NCBI RefSeq assembly: GCF_003688915.1
Contig: NZ_REFU01000001.1
Span: 806,001-870,000, forward strand
Direction of reading: 5' to 3'
From: Rhodococcus sp. SBT000017
GTDB taxonomy: Bacteria; Actinomycetota; Actinomycetes; Mycobacteriales; Mycobacteriaceae
DNA: 64,000 nucleotides
Shown one piece after another: positions 8,526-16,300 of the stretch. Positions within the stretch are counted from its first letter, which is position 1; each line of letters starts with the position of its first letter. A model generated the notes under the pieces. It was not told the DNA's origin, did not search any database, and was given only the letters and a program-made list of their open reading frames with translations. Position numbers and translations under genes: made by a program.

Positions 8526-8858
8526 TCAGCGCAGCCGTTCTGCGTCGTGCGCCTTGGTCAACAGTTCGACGCACAGCCGATGCAGTTCCGCGGCGTCGGC
8601 CCCTTCCGTCACCGCCGTACTGACATCCTCGGCGGCACACCGAACTTCGAACGCTCTGTCGGCCGCCGCCGACACCTCCTCCGCGGTCAGCACAACGGCG
8701 TCGTCGGGAATCGACGTCCCTTTCGTTGCGCTGCGCTGCTCGTAGGCGCGTTGACGGCACGATTGACGGCAGTACCGCCGCTTACGGCCGGTTCCGGTAT
8801 CGGCGACCGGGCGCCCGCACCAGGCGCATGTCTGGTCGCGGCGGGTTCTGACGGACAT
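8526..8858 (-). CDS. Small Cys-rich (zinc-ribbon-like) protein
   Basis: A 110-residue protein with an N-terminal CAWCGRP...GRKRRYCRQSCRQRAYEQR. The two CxxC/CxxxC pairs should bind one zinc ion, and the basic stretch could contact nucleic acid. The second half is an acidic, Ala-rich helix without known motifs. Proteins of this type occur beside rbpA in actinobacteria; I cannot name a function. It is divergent from rbpA. A TAGGCT box sits eight bases before the ATG, suggesting a leaderless or near-leaderless transcript. Confidence 0.7.
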   Translation of the reverse strand: MSVRTRRDQTCAWCGRPVADTGTGRKRRYCRQSCRQRAYEQRSATKGTSIPDDAVVLTAEEVSAAADRAFEVRCAAEDVSTAVTEGADAAELHRLCVELLTKAHDAERLR

Positions 8859-8940
8859 GGTCGTTCAGCCTACTGCGGCCGCGAGGTAAGATCGCCCGAT
8901 AAGCTGCGCCGATGGGATCGCACCGGGACTCATCGGCCCG

Positions 8941-8966
8941 GGAACGAACCGACGCGCGGCGACGTT
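8941..8966 (+). promoter_or_regulatory. SigH/SigR-type stress promoter of rbpA
   Basis: GGAAC (8941-8945) is followed after 18 bases by GTT (8964-8966). This matches the GGAAN-N18-GTT pattern recognised by the disulphide-stress sigma factors SigR (Streptomyces) and SigH (mycobacteria). The start of rbpA lies 84 bp downstream, leaving room for a leader. Known for Streptomyces coelicolor: rbpA is in the SigR regulon, which supports the assignment. Confidence 0.55.
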
Positions 8967-9050
8967 GTAGATCAGTGGGTAGACGGTGTAGTTCGATGTC
9001 GACGGATGGCTTCGGCGCACGTACCTACTATCGATGGAGAGGACTTCACC

Positions 9051-9389
9051 ATGGCAGATCGTGTACTTCGAGGTAGCCGGCTGGGAGCGGTCAGCTACGA
9101 GACCGACCGTGATCACGACCTGGCACCCCGCCGCGTTGCGCGCTACCGGTGCGACAACGGTGAGGAGTTCGACGTACCGTTCGCCGACGATGCCGAGATT
9201 CCCGGAACCTGGGCATGCCGCAACGGCTTGGAAGGGTCGCTGATCGAGGGCACTGCGCCGGAGGCCAAGAAGGTCAAGCCTCCCCGCACCCACTGGGACA
9301 TGCTGCTCGAGCGTCGTTCGGTCGACGAGCTCGAAGAACTCCTCAAGGAGCGTTTGGACCTGCTGAAGGTGAAGCGCCGCGGCGCATGA
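9051..9389 (+). CDS. rbpA: RNA polymerase-binding protein RbpA
   Basis: RbpA is an essential actinobacterial RNA polymerase partner that binds the principal sigma factor and stabilises the open complex. The 112-residue product matches the whole family: N-terminal MADRVLRGSRLGAVSYETDR, a central barrel with YRCDNGEEFDVPFADDAEIPGTWACRNG, a basic linker (KKVKPPRTHWDMLLERRS) and the sigma-interacting domain ELEELLKERLDLLK. The ATG at 9051 has a GGAGAGGA site upstream. A SigH/SigR-type promoter lies upstream and a strong terminator follows the stop. In mycobacteria the next gene is ppm1/lnt; here a secondary-metabolite block intervenes. Confidence 0.97.
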   Translation: MADRVLRGSRLGAVSYETDRDHDLAPRRVARYRCDNGEEFDVPFADDAEIPGTWACRNGLEGSLIEGTAPEAKKVKPPRTHWDMLLERRSVDELEELLKERLDLLKVKRRGA

Positions 9390-9402
9390 CAGTCGTCGCT
9401 CA

Positions 9403-9445
9403 CTGCACCGCCTGATTGGAAACAATCCGGCGGTGCAGTTTTTTT
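9403..9445 (+). terminator. Intrinsic terminator of rbpA
   Basis: CTGCACCGCC (9403-9412) pairs with GGCGGTGCAG (9429-9438), followed by seven T residues. This is a canonical intrinsic terminator, 13 bp after the rbpA stop, and one of the few U-tract terminators in the window. Confidence 0.9.
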
Positions 9446-9670
9446 ATGCAATTCGAAACCCAATAGATGTTTTCCCGCGCTTTGTTGCATTCATTGTCGC
9501 CCGAACGCGGATTCCAATACGATCGAGTGGCGGCGTGACAGTCCGAGGTGCCATCATCGAGTATCGGTTGTCACACAGGTGGACGATTCGTGAACGGTCG
9601 CCGTAACAGTTGTCGGAGAATACCGATAAACAGCAGCACCGGAGTCGAAAAAATCAGGGGGCATTAACTC

Positions 9671-10066
9671 GTGAGCCAGGATTCTGATCAGCGCTCGACC
9701 GACGCTTTGCGCACGGCGGCCTCCGAAGCGGAATCGGAAGGTCATCGCGCAGTCGGCGAGCAGAAACTTGCGGAGTTGAGGCGCGAGTTGGACGGAATCG
9801 ACGAAGTTCTGCGCGCTGCAATTCGAGACCGCATCGATGTGTGTGTACGTGTTGCACACGTAAAGCGTGAACACGCCATTCCGATGATGCAACCGGGCCG
9901 TGTCGGACTGGTGACCGAGCGTGCGAGAGAATTCGCGTCGGCCAATGGGTTGTCTCCCGATTTTCTCGAAGATCTGTACCGATCGATGATCGCAGAGGCA
10001 TGTCGCGTCGAGGATTCGATCATCGATTCTCCGACGCCCGGGCCCGGCCTCGACAGTGAACGGTAG
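9671..10066 (+). CDS. AroQ-type chorismate mutase, PapB-like (probable 4-amino-4-deoxychorismate mutase)
   Basis: A 131-residue helical AroQ-fold mutase. The first long helix is ELRRELDGIDEVLRAAIRDR, followed by VAHVKREHAIPMMQPGRVGLVTERAREFA and a final helix LYRSMIAEACRVEDSII. The segment IPMMQPxRV is what I associate with PapB/CmlD-type mutases, which convert 4-amino-4-deoxychorismate to 4-amino-4-deoxyprephenate; housekeeping enzymes usually differ there. The next gene, ten bases away, makes that substrate, which supports the assignment. The GTG at 9671 has AGGGGG about eleven bases upstream. The product would lead to p-aminophenylalanine, but the dehydrogenase (PapC) and aminotransferase are not in the window. 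A plain chorismate mutase cannot be excluded. Confidence 0.65.
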   Translation: MSQDSDQRSTDALRTAASEAESEGHRAVGEQKLAELRRELDGIDEVLRAAIRDRIDVCVRVAHVKREHAIPMMQPGRVGLVTERAREFASANGLSPDFLEDLYRSMIAEACRVEDSIIDSPTPGPGLDSER

Positions 10067-10075
10067 AAGCACCCG

Positions 10076-12148
10076 ATGACGATCCATACGCTCCTGGTGG
10101 ACAACTACGATTCGTTCACCTACAACCTCTACAGCCTTCTGGCGGAGGTGAACGGTCGACCGCCGACGGTGGTCAAGAACGACGTCGAGTGGACGTCGCT
10201 GGATTTCGACGTCTACGACAATGTCGTGATCTCGCCCGGCCCAGGGCGCCCGGATCTGGAGCAGGACTTCGGGATCAGTGCCCGGGTGATACTCGAGTCC
10301 GGTCTACCGATACTCGGTGTGTGCCTCGGGCATCAGGGTCTGTGCCATCTGTTCGGTGGCAGTGTGGATCTCGCGCCCGCACCGATGCACGGCAGGATCA
10401 CCGACATCACTCACACCGGTGTGGATCTGTTCGCCGGGATCCCGTCGCCGTACTCGGTAGTGCGGTATCACTCACTCGTAGTGACACGCACCCCCGCCGA
10501 CTTCGAGGAAGTTGCGTGGACGCCCGACGGACTGGTCATGGCCGTTCGGCATCGCAGCAAGCCGATGTGGGGAGTTCAGTTCCATCCCGAGTCGATCAGC
10601 ACCGAATACGGCCGCGAACTGCTCGCCAATTTCCGCGATCTGACGCTGGCACAGTCGAGCGCATCGAGCGCGTCGCGTACTCAGGATTCGATGTTCACCA
10701 TCGAAACACGTTCGCTCGACGAGGCTTTCGACTCCGAGCAGGTATTCGAAGCTCTCTTTGCGGATGGCTCGAAGAGTTTCTGGCTCGACGGCAGCGCGGC
10801 TCTCGAACCCGACTGCAGATTCACCGTCATGGGCGACTGCTCGGGTCCCCACGCGGAGTACGTGACCTATTCGGTTGCCGAGACCACGGTGACCGTGCAA
10901 GGTGCCGACGGTACGACCGAGCGCATTCACTCGACATTCTTCGACTACATCGACGACCGATTGCGAGAGCGGGCCACTCCCCCTCGGCACGACCTACCGT
11001 TCGCTTTCGGTCTCGGCTACGTGGGTTACCTGGGTTACGAACTCAAGGCCGACACCGGTGGGCAATTGGTTCATACCGCTGCGACTCCCGACGCGTCGAT
11101 GGTCTTCGCAGATCGCGCGCTGGTGTTCGACCACGAGGCCGGCACCCTCTATCTGATGGGGTTGGCCACCACCCCCGGGGATCCTGTGTTGGCGCAGTGG
11201 TTCGACTCGGTCACCGACACCCTGCATGGCCTGTCCCGAAAGGTTGCCCCGAACGACCGTCCGGGTGTGCCTGCGTCCGGCACTCCCCTGCTCGGAGCCG
11301 ATCGCTCGCTCGAGCCCCGTTTACGCCACGACCGTGCCCACTATCTCGATCTGATTTCCCAGTGCCTCGCCGAGATTCGCTCCGGTGAGACGTACGAGGT
11401 GTGTTTGACCAACACGGCGACCGTAGCCGGTTCCATCGACGCGACCGCCACCTACTCGTACATGCGCGAAATCAATCCAACTCCGTACAGTGCTCTGCTG
11501 AAGTTCCCGGAGCTGTCCGTGTTGAGTGCGTCTCCGGAACGCTTCCTGCGCATCGACGCCGACCGCATAGTCGAGTCCAAGCCGATCAAGGGAACGCGTC
11601 CCCGCGGGGCCACCGCGGAGGAAGACAACGCGCTCAAGGCCGATCTCGTCGCGAACGAGAAGGACAAGGCCGAGAACCTCATGATCGTGGACCTGGTGCG
11701 AAACGACCTCGCCCAGGTCTGCGTGCCGGGGTCGGTGCACGTGCCGAAGCTGTTCGATGTCGAAACCTACGCTCCCGTACACCAATTGGTCTCGACCGTT
11801 CGTGGTCGCCTGCGCGACGACGCGTCGGCGGCGGACTGTATCCGGGCTGCGTTTCCGGGTGGATCGATGACGGGAGCCCCGAAGATCCGCACGATGGCGA
11901 TCATCGACAAGCTCGAAGACGGACCGCGGGGGGTGTATTCGGGTGCTATCGGCTACTTCTCGATCACCGGCACCGCAGACTTCTCGATCGTCATTCGCAC
12001 GATCGTGGCCACCGAACACGAAGTGACCTACGGGGTGGGTGGCGCGATCGTGGCATTGTCGGATCCCGACGAAGAGTTCGAGGAGACGATGGTCAAGGCT
12101 GTGTCGATGCGCCGAGCGCTGACCGGTCGAACAACGAACAGCGGGTAG
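10076..12148 (+). CDS. pabAB: Fused aminodeoxychorismate synthase (PabA-PabB, PapA-like)
   Basis: Converts chorismate and glutamine to 4-amino-4-deoxychorismate. Residues 1-200 are a class I glutamine amidotransferase, with the nucleophile Cys in GVCLGHQGL (about residue 82) and the His-Glu pair in VQFHPES. Residues about 210-690 are the chorismate-binding PabB half, with PIKGTRPRG near residue 503 and GGSMTGAPKIRTM. The Lys in PIKGT is diagnostic for aminodeoxychorismate synthase; anthranilate synthase has Ala there. The fused form is typical of antibiotic PapA/CmlB enzymes and also of some actinobacterial folate enzymes. It lies ten bases after the PapB-like mutase, forming a probable two-gene operon that ends in a 19-bp hairpin overlapping the stop. 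Confidence 0.9.
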   Translation: MTIHTLLVDNYDSFTYNLYSLLAEVNGRPPTVVKNDVEWTSLDFDVYDNVVISPGPGRPDLEQDFGISARVILESGLPILGVCLGHQGLCHLFGGSVDLAPAPMHGRITDITHTGVDLFAGIPSPYSVVRYHSLVVTRTPADFEEVAWTPDGLVMAVRHRSKPMWGVQFHPESISTEYGRELLANFRDLTLAQSSASSASRTQDSMFTIETRSLDEAFDSEQVFEALFADGSKSFWLDGSAALEPDCRFTVMGDCSGPHAEYVTYSVAETTVTVQGADGTTERIHSTFFDYIDDRLRERATPPRHDLPFAFGLGYVGYLGYELKADTGGQLVHTAATPDASMVFADRALVFDHEAGTLYLMGLATTPGDPVLAQWFDSVTDTLHGLSRKVAPNDRPGVPASGTPLLGADRSLEPRLRHDRAHYLDLISQCLAEIRSGETYEVCLTNTATVAGSIDATATYSYMREINPTPYSALLKFPELSVLSASPERFLRIDADRIVESKPIKGTRPRGATAEEDNALKADLVANEKDKAENLMIVDLVRNDLAQVCVPGSVHVPKLFDVETYAPVHQLVSTVRGRLRDDASAADCIRAAFPGGSMTGAPKIRTMAIIDKLEDGPRGVYSGAIGYFSITGTADFSIVIRTIVATEHEVTYGVGGAIVALSDPDEEFEETMVKAVSMRRALTGRTTNSG

Positions 12149-12181
12149 AGCGCACGCGCTCCACCCGCTGTTCGTTGTTCG
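12128..12181. terminator. Strong hairpin between convergent genes
   Basis: CGAACAACGAACAGCGGGT (12128-12146) pairs perfectly with its complement at 12163-12181, and the 16-base loop can pair further (GAGCG/CGCTC). It overlaps the stop codon of the aminodeoxychorismate synthase gene and lies 22 bp beyond the stop of the minus-strand secreted-protein gene, so it can serve both. No U-tract is seen. Confidence 0.75.
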
Positions 12182-12202
12182 TCGGCTCGAGGCCGTCCTG
12201 CC

Positions 12203-12799
12203 CTACGGAGTGGTGAAGTACTCGAACACGGCAGGCTGAGCCTGCGGGTTTCCGTTGGCAGTGCCGATGACCGCGCCGGCGACCGTACCGATGACGGTTC
12301 CGATGATGCACCCGGAGATGAAGTTCGGGAAGATCGACACACAGCCGATGGCGAAACCGAGGCCTGCGCCGATCGCCGTGCTGACACCGCCGCCGTTGTT
12401 CCAGCCGATCGCGAGCTGGTTGACCATGTTGTCGAATGCCTGCTGCTTGGTCCGCGGACCTGCGACCTCGGCGACGGGAACCGTCTGCGGAGTCAAAGTC
12501 AGTTCGCGACCCTCGGCACCGATCAGCGGTGCGATCGAGTAGACGGTGCCGTTGATGGTGTATTCCAGCGGAACAGATGCAAGCGTGGTGCCTGCCTGGT
12601 CGATGACGGACACGGTCTCGCTCGTGGCGTCGACCCGGAACAGTCCGGCATCGAGGATGGTGGTGACCGTTCCGTCGGGGTTGACCGACGTCTCGTAGTT
12701 CACCGGGTCCGACGACGGGTCTGCTACAGCATGGCCCGCTCCGGTGGCCACCGCAGCGGTCAACGCCACCGCGACCGTTGCTGTTCTGATCAGTTTCAC
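12203..12799 (-). CDS. Secreted hypothetical protein (DUF8020-like)
   Basis: A 198-residue exported protein. It has an N-terminal signal peptide (KLIRT, then a hydrophobic Ala/Val core) with a likely cleavage after AVA before DPSS. The middle (TSVNPDGTVTTILDAGLFRVD ... LPLEYTINGTVYSIAPLIGAEGRELTLTP, residue runs abbreviated) resembles the rhodococcal DUF8020 beta-domain. The C-terminus is rich in Gly with two hydrophobic runs (AIGAGLGFAIGC and GCIIGTVIGTVAGAVIG), like a glycine zipper that may insert into the mycolic outer layer. The GTG at 12799 is preceded by AGGGGA. It sits downstream of the NRPS and TE fragment in the same direction, 100 bp away. A link to the peptide is unproven. Confidence 0.7.
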   Translation of the reverse strand: MKLIRTATVAVALTAAVATGAGHAVADPSSDPVNYETSVNPDGTVTTILDAGLFRVDATSETVSVIDQAGTTLASVPLEYTINGTVYSIAPLIGAEGRELTLTPQTVPVAEVAGPRTKQQAFDNMVNQLAIGWNNGGGVSTAIGAGLGFAIGCVSIFPNFISGCIIGTVIGTVAGAVIGTANGNPQAQPAVFEYFTTP

Positions 12800-12899
12800 T
12801 TCTGTCCCCTGGTGGTAGTGATTCGTATTCGATCGCATTCGTGTCGAATGCCGATGGTATTCGTAGATGTGCCCTTCGATGTGAAGAACACACCAATTG

Positions 12900-13307
12900 T
12901 TATTCAGGTGTATTACCGAGATGAGAATCGACGACCGGCCCGATCACCGAGGCAGCGTCTGCATTGGTCATCTCGTTGTGGAAAACGTCGACATCGTGGA
13001 TGACGATATCTCCTGTCACATACGGCCGCCATTCTTGCGGGGATCGAACAATTCCATCGCTCGCACCCTTCGTTGCGGAGAAGAACAAAACATCTCCGTC
13101 GAACACGTCAGGGACGAACTCGGCCATTATTCGAGTCGAGTTCTCGAATCCCGCATTGATACGCCGGAGATGATCGGCGGAAACGCCGGTCGTCTGCCCC
13201 AACGACTCGTCGAGCAGTTCGACGCCCCGCTCGTAGGTCAACGGCTCGGTCGACGGCTGAGCCGTCAGGTCGAGCCCCAATCCCGCGAGCAGATTCTCGA
13301 CACTCAA
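12900..13307 (-). pseudogene. C-terminal half of the NRPS thioesterase, frameshifted out of frame
   Basis: A 135-codon frame that continues the type I thioesterase exactly where the large NRPS frame stops. It opens with TTG at 13305-13307, overlapping the NRPS TGA. It contains the second TE half: a lid-like region (GVELLDESLGQTTGVSADHLRRINAGF), the strand GDVLFFSATKG, and IHDVDVFHNEMTNADAASVIGPVVDSHL. The His of FHNEMTNAD corresponds to the catalytic His of the triad. The NRPS frame holds the Ser (GWSLGG) and Asp (LALLDS). The two frames differ by one base, next to a run of four Gs (13312-13315); a fifth G would restore one protein. It could be a disabling deletion, a sequencing error, a -1 slip, or a separately started polypeptide. 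Confidence 0.8.
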
Positions 13308-16300
13308 CGCTCCCCGGCCGGTTCGCCGTCGTGGCCGTCGACGTAGCTGTCCAACAGCGCGAGAGTCTGAACATCGCTGCCGCTGCTGCGTAGTTCCACC
13401 GCTATCGCATGAGCGAGCGAGCCGCCGAGTGACCAGCCGAGAAGGTGGTAGGGACCCACCGGCTGGACGGCACGAATCTCGTCGGCGTAGCGGTGAGCGA
13501 GATCGCGAATGGATCCGAAGCTCGACCCTTCCACGATGCTCGGCAGCTGCAGACCGTAAACAGGCCGGTCGTCACTCAGGTGTGAGACGAGACCGGCGTA
13601 TCCCCACGACAAGCCGATTCCCGGGTGGACGCAGAACAACGGGGCCTTGGACCCGCTGCCGCGCAGCGGAATCACCACACCGAACACCGAATCGAGATCC
13701 GCGCCGCCGGTGTCGGCATCCGCTGCGACCCGTGCGGCCAAACCTGCCGGAGTCGGATCGACGAACAGCGCTTGTAGCGGGACCCGAACTCCGATGGCGT
13801 TCTCGATGGCGGGCACGATCTTCGTGGCCACCAGCGACGTTCCGCCCAACTCGAAGAAGTTGTCGTCCATGCCGACTCGATCGACCCCGAGAACCTGTGC
13901 GAACGCATCGGCGATCGCCGCTTCCACATCGGTGGTCGGTGCCCGGTACGGAGTTGTCGACGTCGTCAGTTCCGGAACCGGCAGTGCTCGCCGGTCGAGC
14001 TTGCCCACCGGAGTGAGCGGAATGTCGTCGAGCTCGATGATCGCCGACGGAACCATATGCCGTGGAAGCAGTTTGGCGACGCGATCGCGAAGAGCCTCGG
14101 TGTCGATAGTTTCGCCATCGGCCGCAAGGACGTAGGAGACGAGGACGGTGTCACCGGACGCTGCCGTGTGGCCGATCGTGGCGGCGAACCCGACCTGGTC
14201 GTGCTCGGTGAGGGCGGAGTCGATCTCACCGAGTTCGATCCGGAAACCGCGCACCTTGACCTGGAAGTCACTGCGTCCGACGAACTCGACGGCCCCTGCA
14301 CTTCCCCAGCGCACGACGTCGCCGGTTCGATACATCCGATCGCCCGGAGTGCCGAAGGGATCGGCGACGAAGCGCTCGGATGTCAGCCCGAAACGACCGA
14401 GGTATCCGCGGGCAGTACCGGGACCGGCGATGTAGAGCTCGCCGGACACTCCGGCCGGGACCGGCCGCAGTCGTGCGTCGAGCACCAGGAACCGGAATCC
14501 GGTTCCAGGCCTGCCGACGTCCACTGTGCCACCGGGCACCAACGGTCCACCGACACTTGCCTGAATGGTGGTCTCGGTCGGACCGTAGCCGTTGAACATC
14601 TTGCGGCCCGGTGCCCATTTCGCCACCAACTCAGGAGTACAGGCCTCACCTCCGACGGCAAGGACCCGAACGCTGCCCAGACGTGTCTCGTCGATCGACG
14701 ACAGCGCCGCGGGCGTCAGGAACGCATGCGTGACGTGCTCGGATTCGAGCAGGTCGGCCAAGTCGCCGCCGCCGAAGACTCCCGGCGGCACGATCACGAC
14801 GGTGGCACCGACTCCGAACGCCATCGTCAGCTCGTAGATCGATGCGTCGAAACTCGGCGACGCGATGTGCGAAACACGCGAATCCCGTGTGGGGCGGAAC
14901 CGCTCGAGCACCTCGGCCTGGAGGTTGGCCAAGCCACGGTGCCGCACTGCAACGCCCTTCGGGCGACCGGTCGAACCCGAGGTGTAGATCAGGTAGGCGG
15001 GGTGGTCGATGTGCAGGGTCGCCGTGCGCTCGACGTCGGTCACCGCGTCTGCCGGGTAGCGAGACAACTCCGCGGACGTTTCCGGATCGTCCAGAACCAG
15101 CCACGGGACGGTGTCCGGCAGCGATTGCATGCTGTCGATGTCGGTCAGACCCATTGCGGCATGGGAATCCTCGAGCATGTGCGCGATTCGGTCCGCCGGG
15201 TAGTTCGGATCGACGGGCAGGAATGCGGCACCGGTCTTGGCCACAGCCCACACCGACAGCACCGACTCGATCGATCGAGGCAGCGCCAACGCGACGAACG
15301 TCTCGGGACCGACGCCGTAATCGATCAGCATCCGAGCGATCCGGTTGGACCAGCTGTCGAGGTCGGCGTAGGAAAGGCTGATGCCTCGGTAGGTGACGGC
15401 GACTGCGTACGGGTCGAGCGCGACCGCCGCCGCGAGCAACTCCGGCCACGTCCGGACTGCCGCGTCCGCATTACCTCGCGCCGGCACCAACGTGCGCTGC
15501 TCGTCGGTGCCCAGAATTTCGATGTCTCCGACCACCGTGTGCCGGTTGCGTCCGACGGCATCGAGAACGCGAATCAGTCGCGCCGCGACGGCCTCGACGC
15601 TGGCCGCGTCGAACAGCGATGTGGCGTAGTCGAATGCGGCCTCGAAGCCGGACGGACGCCCCGCCTCGTCGAAGGTCTCGGACAGCAGCAACTGCAGATC
15701 CTGCTTGGCTACCGGAACGTCGAAGTCGAAGCCTTCGACGCGGAGGTCCGGAAGCTCGAGCGAGGCCCTCTCGTTGTTCTGGAACGACAGCGCGACCTGT
15801 GACAGCGGAGCGTATGCCGTCGAACGAGTGGGATTGAGAACCTCGACGATTCTCTCGAAGGGCATTTCGGTGTGACCGAACGCGTCGAGATCGTGTGCCT
15901 TGACCTGGTTCAGCAGATCGTCGAACGTCGCGGATTCGTCCACCCGGCTGCGCAGCACGAGCGTGTTGACGAACATACCCACGAGGTCGTCGAGCGCCGC
16001 GTCACCGCGCCCGGCCACAGGGGTGGTGATCGCGATGTCGTCGGTGCCGCTCAAACGAGCCAGCACGACCGCGAACGCGGCGTGCAGAACCATGAACATG
16101 CTGACGTTCTTCTCGCGTGTGATATCGCCGAGCGCCCGATGAATGTCGGCATCGACCGTGAAGCGAACTCGGCCACCGCGGAAGTCCTGAGTGGTCGGCC
16201 TCGGTCGGTCCGTCGGCAACGGCAGCAGATCGGGAAGACCCGCGAGCGCGGTGGACCAGTGCTCGAGCTGAGCCGCTGCCACGCTCGACGGGTCCTGCTC

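Noticed and set aside
9446..9670. Iron-regulator (IdeR/DmdR) box before the chorismate mutase gene
   Set aside because: No sequence close to the 19-bp TTAGGTTAGGCTAACCTAA-type palindrome is present, so iron control cannot be claimed.
9554..10087. 177-codon minus-strand ORF opposite the chorismate mutase
   Set aside because: It is a shadow frame; the plus-strand frame encodes a clear AroQ protein.
13300..13320. Programmed -1 frameshifting in the thioesterase
   Set aside because: There is no X-XXY-YYZ slippery heptamer; a simple indel at the G run explains it better, so it is kept only as a minor alternative in the TE finding.
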